In this document: one piece after another, positions 23,986 to 32,237 of the stretch
Numbering within the stretch: the first letter of the stretch is position 1
How the letters are laid out: every line of letters begins with the position of its first letter
NCBI RefSeq assembly: GCF_004345645.1
Contig: NZ_SLWS01000015.1
Span: 124,001 to 188,000, forward strand
Direction: 5' to 3'
Source: Actinocrispum wychmicini
GTDB lineage: Bacteria > Actinomycetota > Actinomycetes > Mycobacteriales > Pseudonocardiaceae
Length of the DNA stretch: 64,000 bases
Notes under the pieces: generated by a model
What the model saw: only the letters and a program-made list of their open reading frames with translations
The model's database searches: none
Told to the model about the DNA's origin: nothing
Program-made: the position numbers and the translations under genes

Positions 23986-24966
23986 TCAGTACTCCGCTTG
24001 CGCGGTAAGGGCTTCGCCCAGGGATGTGCGGCGGTAGAGGACGGATCGGCCGGACCGGGCCCGGTCGACCAGGCCGGCGCGGCGCAGCACGGTGAGATGG
24101 TCGCCGACCGCGCCGACCGCGAGGCCCAGGCTGGCCGCCAGTTGGGTGGTGCTGGCCGGTTCGGCGACGGCGACCAGCAGCCGCGCGCGGGATCTGCCGA
24201 GCAGGGCGGCCAGCGCGCCGGATTCCCGTGGTGCCTGGGTTTCCCACAGCGCGGCGACCCCGCGGGCCGGGTAGATCAGGGTTTTCGGCCAGGGATCGTC
24301 CATGTGCACCGACACCCCCGGCCAGCCGAGGGCGGACGGCACGAGCAGGAGGCCCGCACCGCGCAGGTCGACAGTGCGGGCTCCGGTCGTGCGCAGTACC
24401 TCGATGGCGTCGTTCCGCCAGCGCACGGTCGGGTGCAGGCCGTCCAGGGCGGCACGCCAGCCGTCCCGGCCCAGTTGTCCGGCGCGGTACACCACGTCGC
24501 GTTCGCAGATCGCCCGCAGTTGGGGCCAGTCCGGGGCGAGGAGGTCGCGCCAGGCCCGTTCGACGGCCTCCGCGACCCGTTCGACCACGTTCGCGTCCGC
24601 CAGCACGGCCAGAACTTCTTTGTCGTGCACCGGGCCCATGTACTCGGCGATCTCGGCGCGGGCCTGGTCGAGCGGGGTCGAGCGGATCACGGCGAGATCG
24701 TCCGCCAGGGTCTGGGTGAGTCCCCGCGGTGGCGGACTGATGAAGTCGGCGCCGCCGTGGGCCGAATGCAGGGCGAGCAACGCGCGGAACGAGCTGTCCC
24801 GCCGCAGCCGCTGGTAGGTGGGCACCAGCCGGTCCAGCCACGACGTGGGCGGCCGCCCGCCGGCCAGGCCGGACAGCTTGCGCAGCAGGTTCGTCAGCTC
24901 GAACACCGGGGACAGCGCGAACCTGCTGTGCAACAGGTCGTCGCTGCCGACCTGGAACCGGATCAT
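23986..24966 (-). CDS. ArsR-type transcriptional regulator (DUF5937-like)
   Basis: 326 residues. The winged helix is at the C-terminus (about 250-320: LLGRSRARLLVAVAEP, TTQLAASLGLAVGAVGDHLTVLRRAGLV), preceded by a 240-residue domain of the DUF5937 kind. This arrangement is a known actinomycete family of ArsR-like repressors. The gene is divergent from an MFS transporter, 67 bp apart, with a 14-bp perfect palindrome between the starts, so it probably represses the transporter. ATG at 24966; TAAGGT sits 6 nt before it, suggesting a leaderless mRNA. Confidence 0.85.
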   Translation of the reverse strand: MIRFQVGSDDLLHSRFALSPVFELTNLLRKLSGLAGGRPPTSWLDRLVPTYQRLRRDSSFRALLALHSAHGGADFISPPPRGLTQTLADDLAVIRSTPLDQARAEIAEYMGPVHDKEVLAVLADANVVERVAEAVERAWRDLLAPDWPQLRAICERDVVYRAGQLGRDGWRAALDGLHPTVRWRNDAIEVLRTTGARTVDLRGAGLLLVPSALGWPGVSVHMDDPWPKTLIYPARGVAALWETQAPRESGALAALLGRSRARLLVAVAEPASTTQLAASLGLAVGAVGDHLTVLRRAGLVDRARSGRSVLYRRTSLGEALTAQAEY

Positions 24967-24972
24967 CCACCG

Positions 24973-25010
24973 ACCTTACGTCCACTGGCGTAACTTTGGC
25001 GCGCGCGCCA
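24973..25010. promoter_or_regulatory. ArsR/MFS divergent promoter with palindrome
   Basis: On the minus strand TAAGGT (24978-24973) lies 6 nt before the ArsR ATG. A perfect palindrome TGGCGCGCGCGCCA at 24997-25010 lies between the divergent starts and is a candidate operator for the ArsR protein. GC-only palindromes are common in such DNA, so confidence is moderate. Confidence 0.45.
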
Positions 25011-25033
25011 CCTGTTCGCCGAGCCTGTGGCGC

Positions 25034-26233
25034 ATGAACCGAGTGGGCGACCGGGCCACCTACCTCGGTGTGCTCGCCAATCCGACCTTCCGGGTGCTGT
25101 TCATGACCCGATCGCTCGCGATCACCGCGGACGCCCTGCGGATAGTCGCGTTGTCGGTGCTCGTCCTCACGTTGACCGGGTCGACGCTGCTGGGCGCGAT
25201 GACCTACGGGATCTCGTTCATCCCGCAACTCCTCGGCGCCGGCCTGTTCGGCGCCATCGCCGACCGGTTGCCGGCGCGGCGGCTGATCGCTCTCGGGTAC
25301 GCCGCCGAGTTCGGCACCGGGCTGCTGCTGGCCCTGGTGGACCTGCCGGTGTGGCTGAGCCTGACCGTGGTGGCGGCGGTCTCGGCGGTGACCCCGGTGT
25401 TCAACGGAGCCGCCAGCCGGGTCGTCGCCGACGTGCTCACCGGCGACGGCTACGTGCTCAGCCGTTCCCTGATGAACCTGGCCAGCTCGGCGGCCCAACT
25501 GCTGGGGCTGGCCGGCGGTGGCGTCGCGATCGCCGCCTTGGGCGGGCGGCACGCCATGCTCGTCAGCGCGTTCGTGCACCTGGCGGTCGCGATCTGGGTC
25601 CGGCTCGGCCTGCCGCCGTTGCCCGCCGCACGGTCGCCCGAGCCTGAGTCGACGGGCACGTTCCGGCAGAGCTGGACCGGCAACCGGCGGCTGATGGCGG
25701 ACCGCACCACGCGGAACCTGATCCTGGCGCAGTGGCTGCCGTCCGCGTTCGTCACCGGCGCGGAAAGCCTGCTCGTGCCGTACGCCGCCGTCCGGGGCCA
25801 GCCGGTGGAAACCGGTGGGCTGCTGTTGGCGTGCCTGCCGGTCGGCATGATGATCGGCAGCCTGGCGGTGGGGCGGTTCGTCCGGCCGGTCGCCCGGGAA
25901 CGGCTGCTGGTGCCGCTGCTGGTGGTGCTCGGCCTGCCGTTGCTGGGTTTCGTGATCGACCTGCCGGTCGTGCTGTGCGGGACGCTGTTGGTGGTGACCG
26001 GGTCGGGGTTCGCCTACGGACTGGCACTGCAGCGGCGCTTCCTCGCCGCCGTGCCGGAGGACAGCCGTGGCCTCGCCTTCAGCCTGCTGACGACCGGGAT
26101 GATGACGGCGCAGGGAATCAGCCCGGCGTTGGCGGGCGCGTTGGCCGGGGTGGTGCCGATCGGCGGCGTGATCGCCCTGGCCGGGGTGGCGACCCTGGCG
26201 GCGGCGGTGGCGTTCCGGCGGATCACCGCGTGA
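25034..26233 (+). CDS. MFS efflux transporter
   Basis: 399 residues with about 12 hydrophobic segments and the short loops of the major facilitator superfamily. The first loop motif appears as GAIADRLPARRLI (near residues 71-83), corresponding to the family's GxLaDrxGrkr signature. It resembles drug-efflux members of the DHA1/MFS_3 type. ATG at 25034; no ribosome site is evident and the frame's upstream part is antisense to the ArsR gene. Likely controlled by the divergent ArsR regulator. Substrate unknown. Confidence 0.88.
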   Translation: MNRVGDRATYLGVLANPTFRVLFMTRSLAITADALRIVALSVLVLTLTGSTLLGAMTYGISFIPQLLGAGLFGAIADRLPARRLIALGYAAEFGTGLLLALVDLPVWLSLTVVAAVSAVTPVFNGAASRVVADVLTGDGYVLSRSLMNLASSAAQLLGLAGGGVAIAALGGRHAMLVSAFVHLAVAIWVRLGLPPLPAARSPEPESTGTFRQSWTGNRRLMADRTTRNLILAQWLPSAFVTGAESLLVPYAAVRGQPVETGGLLLACLPVGMMIGSLAVGRFVRPVARERLLVPLLVVLGLPLLGFVIDLPVVLCGTLLVVTGSGFAYGLALQRRFLAAVPEDSRGLAFSLLTTGMMTAQGISPALAGALAGVVPIGGVIALAGVATLAAAVAFRRITA

Positions 26234-26283
26234 CGTGGGTCGCTTCGGCCCAGGGCCGGACGTGACGGTTTTACCGGGGCGCA

Positions 26284-26289
26284 TAGGCT
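26284..26289 (+). promoter_or_regulatory. candidate leaderless -10 box (TAGGCT)
   Basis: TAGGCT lies 6 nt before the GTG of the ABC ATPase gene, and there is no ribosome-binding site, fitting the leaderless pattern of the window. Confidence 0.4.
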
Positions 26290-26295
26290 TCGGCC

Positions 26296-27225
26296 GTGAG
26301 CGAGTCCGAAAACCGTCCGGCCGTCGAGGTGTCCGGGCTGGTGAAGCGGTACGGCTCGACCACCGCTGTGGACGGTCTCGAGCTGCGGTTGGCGCGCGGC
26401 CAGGTGCTCGCGTTGCTGGGGCCGAACGGGGCCGGCAAGACCACCACGGTCGAGATCTGCGAGGGATTCGTCAAGCCGGACGCGGGTTCCGTCACCGTCC
26501 TGGGGCTGCCGCCCGGTGATGCCGCGCTCCGGCCACGGGTCGGGGTCATGCCGCAGGGCGGTGGCGCCTATCCCGGTGTACGCGCCGGTGAGATGCTGCG
26601 CCTGGTGGCGTCTTGCGCGGCCCGCCCGCTGGCCACCGGGTGGCTGATCGACGTGCTGGGCCTGGGAAGTGTACAGCGTATACCGTACAAGCGGCTGTCC
26701 GGCGGGCAGCAGCAACGGCTCTCCCTGGCCTGCGCCCTGGTCGGCCGCCCCGAGCTGGTGTTCCTGGACGAGCCGACGGCCGGGATGGACCCGCAGGCCC
26801 GGCGGCTGGTGTGGGACCTGGTGGCCGCGCTGCGCGCGGACGGGGTGAGCGTGCTGATCACCACGCACCTGATGGAGGAGGCCGAGACACTGGCCGACCA
26901 GGTGGTCATCATGGACCACGGCCAGGTGGTCGCCGAGGGCACGCCCGCGCAGCTCACCACCGAGGACCCGGACTGCCAGCAGCTGCGGTTCAAGGCCCGC
27001 GGCGGACTCGACACCACCCTGCTCACCGCGGCGCTGCCGGAGGGATGCCATGTCACCGAGGCCGCGCTCGGCATGTACGTCGTCACCGGACGCGTCGACC
27101 CGCAGGTCGTTTCCACGGTGACCGCGTGGTGCGCCCAGCAGGGAGTGCTGGCCGAGGAGCTCAACGTCGGCCGGCGCAGCCTCGAAGACGTCTTCCTCGA
27201 ACTCACCGGACGGGAACTGCGGTGA
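26296..27225 (+). CDS. ABC-2 exporter ATP-binding protein
   Basis: 309 residues. Walker A GPNGAGKTT at 42-50, signature LSGGQQQRLSL near 135, Walker B ELVFLDEPTAGMD near 153, and the H-loop TTHLMEEAE. The C-terminal 80 residues are the extra domain typical of DrrA-type drug exporters. It pairs with the permease whose GTG overlaps its stop (GTGA). The order ATPase, permease, ctaA matches M. tuberculosis Rv1458c-Rv1456c, so this exporter belongs to the conserved backbone. Substrate unknown. Confidence 0.94.
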   Translation: MSESENRPAVEVSGLVKRYGSTTAVDGLELRLARGQVLALLGPNGAGKTTTVEICEGFVKPDAGSVTVLGLPPGDAALRPRVGVMPQGGGAYPGVRAGEMLRLVASCAARPLATGWLIDVLGLGSVQRIPYKRLSGGQQQRLSLACALVGRPELVFLDEPTAGMDPQARRLVWDLVAALRADGVSVLITTHLMEEAETLADQVVIMDHGQVVAEGTPAQLTTEDPDCQQLRFKARGGLDTTLLTAALPEGCHVTEAALGMYVVTGRVDPQVVSTVTAWCAQQGVLAEELNVGRRSLEDVFLELTGRELR

Positions 27226-28007
27226 CGACCAACCAAACGACCTTCCCCGCCGGCACGTTCACCCCCGCTCCCGGCGCCGGGAGCCGGGCACGGATGCTCG
27301 CCGCGCATGCCCGCACCGAGGTGACGCTCACCCTCCGCAACGGCGAGCAGATCCTGCTGACCCTGCTCATCCCGGTGGCGCTGCTGGTCGGCCTGACCCT
27401 GGTCAAGATCATCGCCATGCCCGAGCCGCGTGTGGACTCCGTGGTGCCCCGGGTGTTCGCGCTGGCCGTCATGTCGTCGGCGTTCACCGGGCAGGCCATC
27501 GCACTCGGCTTCGACCGGCGGTACGGCGTGCTGAAACGCCTTGCCGCCACCGCACTCCCCCGCTGGCTGCTGGCCGCCGGCCGGGTCGCCGCAGGGCTCA
27601 CCGTCGTCGTCATCCAGCTCGTGGTGCTCGGGATCGTCGCGCTGGCCCTGGGGTGGTCGCCGACCGCCGCGGGTCTGGTGTGGACAGTCCTGCTCGCGGT
27701 ACTGGGGGCGTTGGCCTTCGGGGCGTTGGGCGTGCTGCTCGGCGGGACGCTGAAGGCCGAGGTGGTGCTGGCGCTGGCCAACATCATCTGGTTCGTGCTG
27801 TTGCTGGCCGGCGGCATCATCGTGCCCGCCAGCTCGATGCCGGCCGGGATCGCCTCGGTGGTGGAACTCCTGCCGTCCGGTGCGTTGACCGAGGGCATGA
27901 ACCAGGCACTGACCGGCTCAGGCCCGGGCGTGCAGCCGTTCGTGGTGCTGGCGGTGTGGGGTGTCGTGGCGGGAGTTGTGGCCGGGCGCACAACCCGCCT
28001 GACCTGA
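27222..28007 (+). CDS. ABC-2 exporter permease
   Basis: 261 residues with six hydrophobic segments (about 40-60, 78-98, 118-145, 155-175, 185-205, 238-256), the ABC-2 membrane-domain layout. A 30-residue cytoplasmic N-terminus precedes the first helix. GTG at 27222 overlaps the ATPase stop; the frame's upstream extension is the shadow of the ATPase gene. Forms the exporter channel with the preceding ATPase. Equivalent of Rv1457c by position. Confidence 0.92.
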   Translation: MTTNQTTFPAGTFTPAPGAGSRARMLAAHARTEVTLTLRNGEQILLTLLIPVALLVGLTLVKIIAMPEPRVDSVVPRVFALAVMSSAFTGQAIALGFDRRYGVLKRLAATALPRWLLAAGRVAAGLTVVVIQLVVLGIVALALGWSPTAAGLVWTVLLAVLGALAFGALGVLLGGTLKAEVVLALANIIWFVLLLAGGIIVPASSMPAGIASVVELLPSGALTEGMNQALTGSGPGVQPFVVLAVWGVVAGVVAGRTTRLT

Positions 28008-28032
28008 CCGAGGTCTCTCAGGAGCACGCGCC

Positions 28033-28038
28033 TACCAT
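28033..28038 (+). promoter_or_regulatory. candidate leaderless -10 box of ctaA (TACCAT)
   Basis: TACCAT lies 6 nt before the GTG at 28045. Another GTG at 28041 is out of frame with the protein. No ribosome site is seen. Confidence 0.4.
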
Positions 28039-28044
28039 CGGTGA

Positions 28045-28995
28045 GTGCTCGAAACGTTGAAGTCTCGGCTCGTCCAATGGCACCGCCCGTTCGCCATCGC
28101 GGCCGTCGTCGCCAACGTCGGCATCGCGGTCACCGGGGCGGTCGTGCGGGTCACCGGGTCCGGGCTCGGCTGCACCGAGTGGCCGAACTGCCTGCCGGGC
28201 AGCATGGTGCCGGTCGAACACCCCGAGCTGAGCATGCTCAACCAGTGGATCGAGTACGGCAACCGCATGCTGGCGACGATCGTCGGCGTGATCGGCGCGT
28301 TGTGCCTGATCGCGGCCTGGCTGTCGCGGCCCCGTCGCCGCCGGGTGATGTGGCTGTCCGCCACGATGATCGGCGGGGTGTTCGCGCAGGCCGTGATCGG
28401 CGGGATCACCGTCAAGGCCGGGCTGCTGTGGTGGACCGTCGCGTTCCACTTCGTCGTCTCGCCCGTGCTGACCTGGTTCGCCGTGCTGTTGGTCCGGTCG
28501 TTGCGCGAAGGCGACGGGCCCGCTCGGCCACGGACCAGCCCACTCGTACCCAAATTGCTGATCGCCCAGACCGTGCTGCTGGTGCTGTTGCTGATCGCCG
28601 GCACCCTGGTGACCGGCGCCGGTCCGCACGGCGGCGACGCCAAGACAGCCCGTCTCGACCTGCCGATCAACGTCCTCGCGCACGTCCACGCCTCGGTCCT
28701 GTACGCGTTCGTCGCGCTGCTGCTGGCCGTCGGCGTCATGCTGCGGCGTGGACCCGTCACCCGGGACATCTGGCGGCGGTACTTCCTTCTCCTCGCCGCC
28801 GTCGCGGTCCAGGCGGCCGTCGGCTTCACCCAGTACTTCACCGGCGTTCCGAGTGTGTTGGTCGTGGTGCACGTGTTCGGCGCGATGCTGGTCATCGTCG
28901 CGACCGCCGGACTGTGGGTGTCGACGCGGACGCGGGGTGCCGTGCCCACTGTGGAGCCAGCACAGAACGCGCAGTTCGCGACCGCGTCGCCGTGA
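28045..28995 (+). CDS. ctaA: heme A synthase
   Basis: 316 residues, eight hydrophobic segments in two four-helix halves, as in CtaA/Cox15. The first extracytoplasmic loop carries the Cys pair GLGCTEWPNCLPG (near residues 41-53). Conserved His residues for heme binding are seen in the second halves of both bundles (AFHFVVSP, AHVHASVLY, VVHVFGAML). It oxidises heme O to heme A for cytochrome aa3 oxidase. ctaB, which makes heme O, is 11 kb downstream on the other strand. The position after the ABC exporter matches mycobacteria. Confidence 0.94.
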   Translation: MLETLKSRLVQWHRPFAIAAVVANVGIAVTGAVVRVTGSGLGCTEWPNCLPGSMVPVEHPELSMLNQWIEYGNRMLATIVGVIGALCLIAAWLSRPRRRRVMWLSATMIGGVFAQAVIGGITVKAGLLWWTVAFHFVVSPVLTWFAVLLVRSLREGDGPARPRTSPLVPKLLIAQTVLLVLLLIAGTLVTGAGPHGGDAKTARLDLPINVLAHVHASVLYAFVALLLAVGVMLRRGPVTRDIWRRYFLLLAAVAVQAAVGFTQYFTGVPSVLVVVHVFGAMLVIVATAGLWVSTRTRGAVPTVEPAQNAQFATASP

Positions 28996-29015
28996 GACCA
29001 CCTCAGCGTCACCAC

Positions 29016-29039
29016 CATGACCTACTGCATGACCTACTG
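29016..29039 (+). repeat. 12-bp tandem repeat upstream of desaturase
   Basis: CATGACCTACTG occurs twice head to tail (29016-29027 and 29028-29039), 9 nt before the desaturase GTG. The second copy contributes most of the TACTGT box at 29035-29040, so the duplication may have created or strengthened a promoter, or may be a regulator site. Confidence 0.7.
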
Positions 29040-29040
29040 T
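29035..29040 (+). promoter_or_regulatory. candidate leaderless -10 box of the desaturase (TACTGT)
   Basis: TACTGT lies 7 nt before the GTG at 29048 and overlaps the end of the tandem repeat. No ribosome site precedes the gene. Confidence 0.4.
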
Positions 29041-29047
29041 CAGTGCC

Positions 29048-29974
29048 GTGACGACAACCGCCACTGGTCCACAGCCGCTGCTCGGTGACCGCAGGTCGCT
29101 CGCCCAGCAGTTGACGCTGAAGGTATTCCTCCTCGTGCCGTTCGCGGCGCTGATCGCGGCCGTGCCGCTGGTGTGGGGCTGGGGACTCACGTGGCTGGAC
29201 GTCATCCTGACGGCCGTGCTGTACGTGGTCGCCACCCTCGGCGTGACCGTCGGCTACCACCGCTACTTCACGCACGGCGCGTTCAAGGCCAACCGCGCCC
29301 TGCGAGTGGCCCTGGGCATCGCCGGCAGCTTCGCCGTGCAGGGGTCGATCATCTTCTGGGTCGCCAGCCATCGGCGCCACCACGCGTACGCCGACCGGGA
29401 CGGCGACCCGCACTCGCCGTGGCTGTTCGGCACGTCCCCGACCGCGCTGCTGCGCGGCTTCTGGCACGCGCACATGGGGTGGATGTTCTCCCGGGACGTC
29501 ACCAACTACCAGCGGTTCGCGCCAGACCTGTTGCGGGACAAGGACATTCGGGTCGTCAGCCGGTACTTCGGGGTGTGGACGGCCGGCAGCCTGGTGTTGC
29601 CCGCCGTGCTCGGCGGGCTGATCAGCTGGTCCTGGTGGGGCGCGCTGACCGCGTTCTTCTGGGCCGGGCTGGTCCGGATCGCGGCCCTGCACCACGTCAC
29701 CTGGTCGGTGAACTCGATCTGCCACATGGTCGGGTCCCGCCCGTTCGCCAGCCGCGACAAGGCCGCCAACTTCTGGCCGCTGGCCATCCTGTCCATGGGC
29801 GAGTCGTGGCACAACTCGCACCACGCCGACCCGACGTGCGCCCGGCACGGTGTCCTTCGTGGACAGATCGACATCGCGGCCCGCACGATCTGGGTCTTCG
29901 AACGCTTCGGCTGGGCCAAGGACGTCCGCTGGCCGACCCCGGAACGCCTGGCCCGCAGGCGAGTGGCCGGCTAA
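29048..29974 (+). CDS. membrane acyl-CoA/fatty acid desaturase
   Basis: 308 residues, delta-9-type membrane desaturase. Three histidine boxes bind the di-iron centre: HRYFTH (about 73), HRRHH (about 109) and HNSHH (about 256). Four hydrophobic segments in two pairs place all boxes on the cytoplasmic side. Introduces a double bond into acyl chains with oxygen and ferredoxin or cytochrome electrons. The gene ends in a 4-bp convergent overlap with the phosphotransferase gene. No reductase partner is adjacent. Confidence 0.93.
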   Translation: MTTTATGPQPLLGDRRSLAQQLTLKVFLLVPFAALIAAVPLVWGWGLTWLDVILTAVLYVVATLGVTVGYHRYFTHGAFKANRALRVALGIAGSFAVQGSIIFWVASHRRHHAYADRDGDPHSPWLFGTSPTALLRGFWHAHMGWMFSRDVTNYQRFAPDLLRDKDIRVVSRYFGVWTAGSLVLPAVLGGLISWSWWGALTAFFWAGLVRIAALHHVTWSVNSICHMVGSRPFASRDKAANFWPLAILSMGESWHNSHHADPTCARHGVLRGQIDIAARTIWVFERFGWAKDVRWPTPERLARRRVAG

Positions 29975-30981
29975 CCGAGCCGGCTTCGCAGCCAGGCCAT
30001 CGCGTACTCGCCCTGAATCCGTTGGAACTCCCGGATCGTGGGCAGGTTCGGTGGCGGCGGCAACAGCGCGGAGTGGACCATGAACCCGGCCAGCCCGGCG
30101 GCCACCGCGGTGACCGCGTCCGGATCCGCTTCGGCTGCCAGCGGCGACGTTCCCCACACCTCGGCCGGTGCCGGCCCACCCTGCATGGCGACGCTGGGCA
30201 GCATGAACAGCAGGTCGATCCAGGGCGCGCCGACGGCGGCGTGCGGCCAGTCCACGAACACGACCCGGTCCTCGGTGAGCAGCACGTTGTCCGCACGAAT
30301 GTCCCGGTGCAGCAGGGTTTCACCGGCAGCCGCCTGCGGCCACGCCTCCTCCAGCTCGACCAGCCGGCCGAGGTTGGCCCGTGACCACGGGTCGAGCCGC
30401 GCGGCCAGCTCGTCGTCGGCGGCCAGGCTGCGCCAGCCCGCAAAGCCGGCGTCGACGGTGTCGATCGGGCTGGGAGTGAGTACCTCGGAAAGCTCGACCA
30501 TGGCGTCGTGCACACGCTGCCACTCGTCCGGCCGCCACGGCACCGTCGGGTTGCGTCCCTCGACGTCCTCGAAGACGAGCGCCACCCAGTCGCCGTCGTC
30601 GTAGGACCACAGCAGCTTCGGCGCGGGCGCCCCCTCGGGCAGCTGGGCGGCGATCACGGCCTCCCGGCGGTGCATCGCCGGCGAGTCCGGATTACGTTCC
30701 AGCCCAACGGCTTTCACGAACACGCGGCGTCCGTCAGCCAGCAGGAGACGCGCCGCCATGCCCGGTGAGAAGCCGCCCGGCTGGCTCGCCGCGTGCACAA
30801 CGGTCGACCCCGCCGCCGAACCTGACGCCGACAGCCCGGTCTCGATCCCCGCGTGCACAACGGTCGACTGGTCTCCGTCGGCAACAGCCGGACCGGGCTC
30901 CCGCAGCGCGGCCTCGATCGCCGCCCGCACCGCGGCCGGTACCTCGGTCCAGCTCAGCCGGTTGCCGCCATTGCCTTCCAT
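29971..30981 (-). CDS. aminoglycoside phosphotransferase-family kinase
   Basis: 336 residues from the ATG at 30981 (a GTG at 30999 is also possible). Protein-kinase-like fold of the APH family: nucleotide-binding lysine in RVFVKAVG, catalytic loop HRDIRADNVLL and the metal-binding VFVDWPHA. It probably phosphorylates a small molecule, and the specific substrate cannot be read. Near residues 40-65 the hexapeptide STVVHA occurs twice, 20 residues apart, encoded by an exact 18-bp repeat (30791-30808 and 30851-30868). The second copy occupies the normal family position before QPGGFSPG, so the first looks like a local duplication. Confidence 0.85.
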   Translation of the reverse strand: MEGNGGNRLSWTEVPAAVRAAIEAALREPGPAVADGDQSTVVHAGIETGLSASGSAAGSTVVHAASQPGGFSPGMAARLLLADGRRVFVKAVGLERNPDSPAMHRREAVIAAQLPEGAPAPKLLWSYDDGDWVALVFEDVEGRNPTVPWRPDEWQRVHDAMVELSEVLTPSPIDTVDAGFAGWRSLAADDELAARLDPWSRANLGRLVELEEAWPQAAAGETLLHRDIRADNVLLTEDRVVFVDWPHAAVGAPWIDLLFMLPSVAMQGGPAPAEVWGTSPLAAEADPDAVTAVAAGLAGFMVHSALLPPPPNLPTIREFQRIQGEYAMAWLRSRLG

Positions 30982-31031
30982 TCCCCCATTGTCCGGCACT
31001 GTCCACCGATTTGCTCACTGTCCACTTCGGA

Positions 31032-31298
31032 CTAGGAGAACAACCGCCGGCCGGCCATCTTCCGCCGGTGCGCGGCCCCGATCTTCGTCCCGTTCACGGT
31101 GTCCGCGTCCCAGGTGGCCGCCTCCAGGCCGGTCACCTCGGCGATCAGCGCCTCCGCCGCCTCGGTCGACGGGACGAGCACGTCCCCCATGGCCCCGTCC
31201 TGGCCCACCAGCACGACCCGGGCACCGGCCAGCCCGATCGGCTCGACGACCGCCTTGCTCGGACCGTGTTGCCGGACGAATCCACGCGCTGCCTTCAT
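31032..31298 (-). CDS. small conserved hypothetical protein
   Basis: 88 residues, mixed alpha/beta, no signal peptide or membrane segment. It begins MKAARGFVRQHGPSKAVVEP and ends in a basic tail (HRRKMAGRRLFS). I do not recognise a named domain. A TACGCT box 7 nt before the ATG supports transcription. It lies between the phosphotransferase and the aminotransferase, all on the minus strand, with short gaps. Function unknown. Confidence 0.65.
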   Translation of the reverse strand: MKAARGFVRQHGPSKAVVEPIGLAGARVVLVGQDGAMGDVLVPSTEAAEALIAEVTGLEAATWDADTVNGTKIGAAHRRKMAGRRLFS

Positions 31299-31305
31299 AG
31301 CTGTC

Positions 31306-31311
31306 AGCGTA
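31306..31311 (-). promoter_or_regulatory. candidate leaderless -10 box (TACGCT)
   Basis: On the minus strand TACGCT lies 7 nt before the ATG at 31298; fits the leaderless pattern of the window. Confidence 0.4.
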
Positions 31312-31353
31312 GATCGCTTCGGCCCACTCCCCTGGTGTCGCTCGTCACCTGTG

Positions 31354-32136
31354 TCAGCGCCCCAGGTCGCCGTTCACCAACGGCTCCAACGGGTTCGACA
31401 GGTGCGCGGCCTCAAGCAACTCGACGAGGGCCGGATCGAGGTCGAACCGGACGTCGTCGATGGCCGCGATCGGCGTGGCGCCGTTGATCACGTTCGTCAT
31501 GAACGCCGACCGGAACCCGGACAGGTCCGGCAGCCGCAGATCCCAGGTCTCGTGGTCGACGCCGTGCCGGCGAAGTCCGTCGGTCAGCAGCCGCATCTCG
31601 ATGCCGGGCAACGCGGGCGCGGCCGGCAGCACGATCCGCGAGCCGTCGTAGAAGCCGACGTTCGACACCGTGCTCTCCGAGATCCGGCCGTCGGCCGACA
31701 CGAACAAGGCGTCGTCGTAGCCCGCCTGCCGGGCGAGCCGGTACTGGTGGAACAGCCCGAACGTGCCCACGTGTTTCACCTGCGGCAGGTCACGGGCGTA
31801 CCGGGTGGAGCGCAACCGGGCCGCCGCCGGCCGGCTGGGCACCAACGGCCGGACCCGGACCAGGAACTCCGGCTCGGGCAGGTCGTCGATCCGGTCGACC
31901 GGGAGATTCGGCACGAACACCGTGACACGGACGTTCGCCGGCAGCTCATGCCCCTGAACCGCCGCGTGGATCCGGGCCCGCACCTCGTCGCCGTCGACGC
32001 CGTGCCCGAACAGGATCCGCGCGTCCCGGTCCAGCCGCTCCAGGTGCAGGCCGAGTCCCCGCACTCCGGCCGGGCACACCGGCATGGCGGTGAAGTTGCC
32101 GTAGTTCACGTAGGCCAGCGTTTCGAGGTCGGTCAC
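31354..32136 (-). CDS. aminotransferase class IV family protein
   Basis: 260 residues, PLP fold type IV, like branched-chain aminotransferase or aminodeoxychorismate lyase. The PLP lysine is in LPQVKHVGTFG (about 120), and the cofactor-binding Glu in ISESTVSNVGFYDG (about 152). A Gly-Ile turn (LPGIEMRLL) and a cofactor-phosphate NVINGATPI loop follow. The sequence diverges from IlvE, so it is probably a lyase-like or specialised member. GTG start at 32136. It is divergent from qor by about 100 bp. Confidence 0.82.
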   Translation of the reverse strand: MTDLETLAYVNYGNFTAMPVCPAGVRGLGLHLERLDRDARILFGHGVDGDEVRARIHAAVQGHELPANVRVTVFVPNLPVDRIDDLPEPEFLVRVRPLVPSRPAAARLRSTRYARDLPQVKHVGTFGLFHQYRLARQAGYDDALFVSADGRISESTVSNVGFYDGSRIVLPAAPALPGIEMRLLTDGLRRHGVDHETWDLRLPDLSGFRSAFMTNVINGATPIAAIDDVRFDLDPALVELLEAAHLSNPLEPLVNGDLGR

Positions 32137-32237
32137 GGTGGTGATCGTGCCAGTGGTGATCGGGCCAGCGGAACATCCGGAGCTGTGCTGGGGTTGGTTC
32201 CAGACAACTGATTCGGGAATCTGATCGAGGAGGCGGC

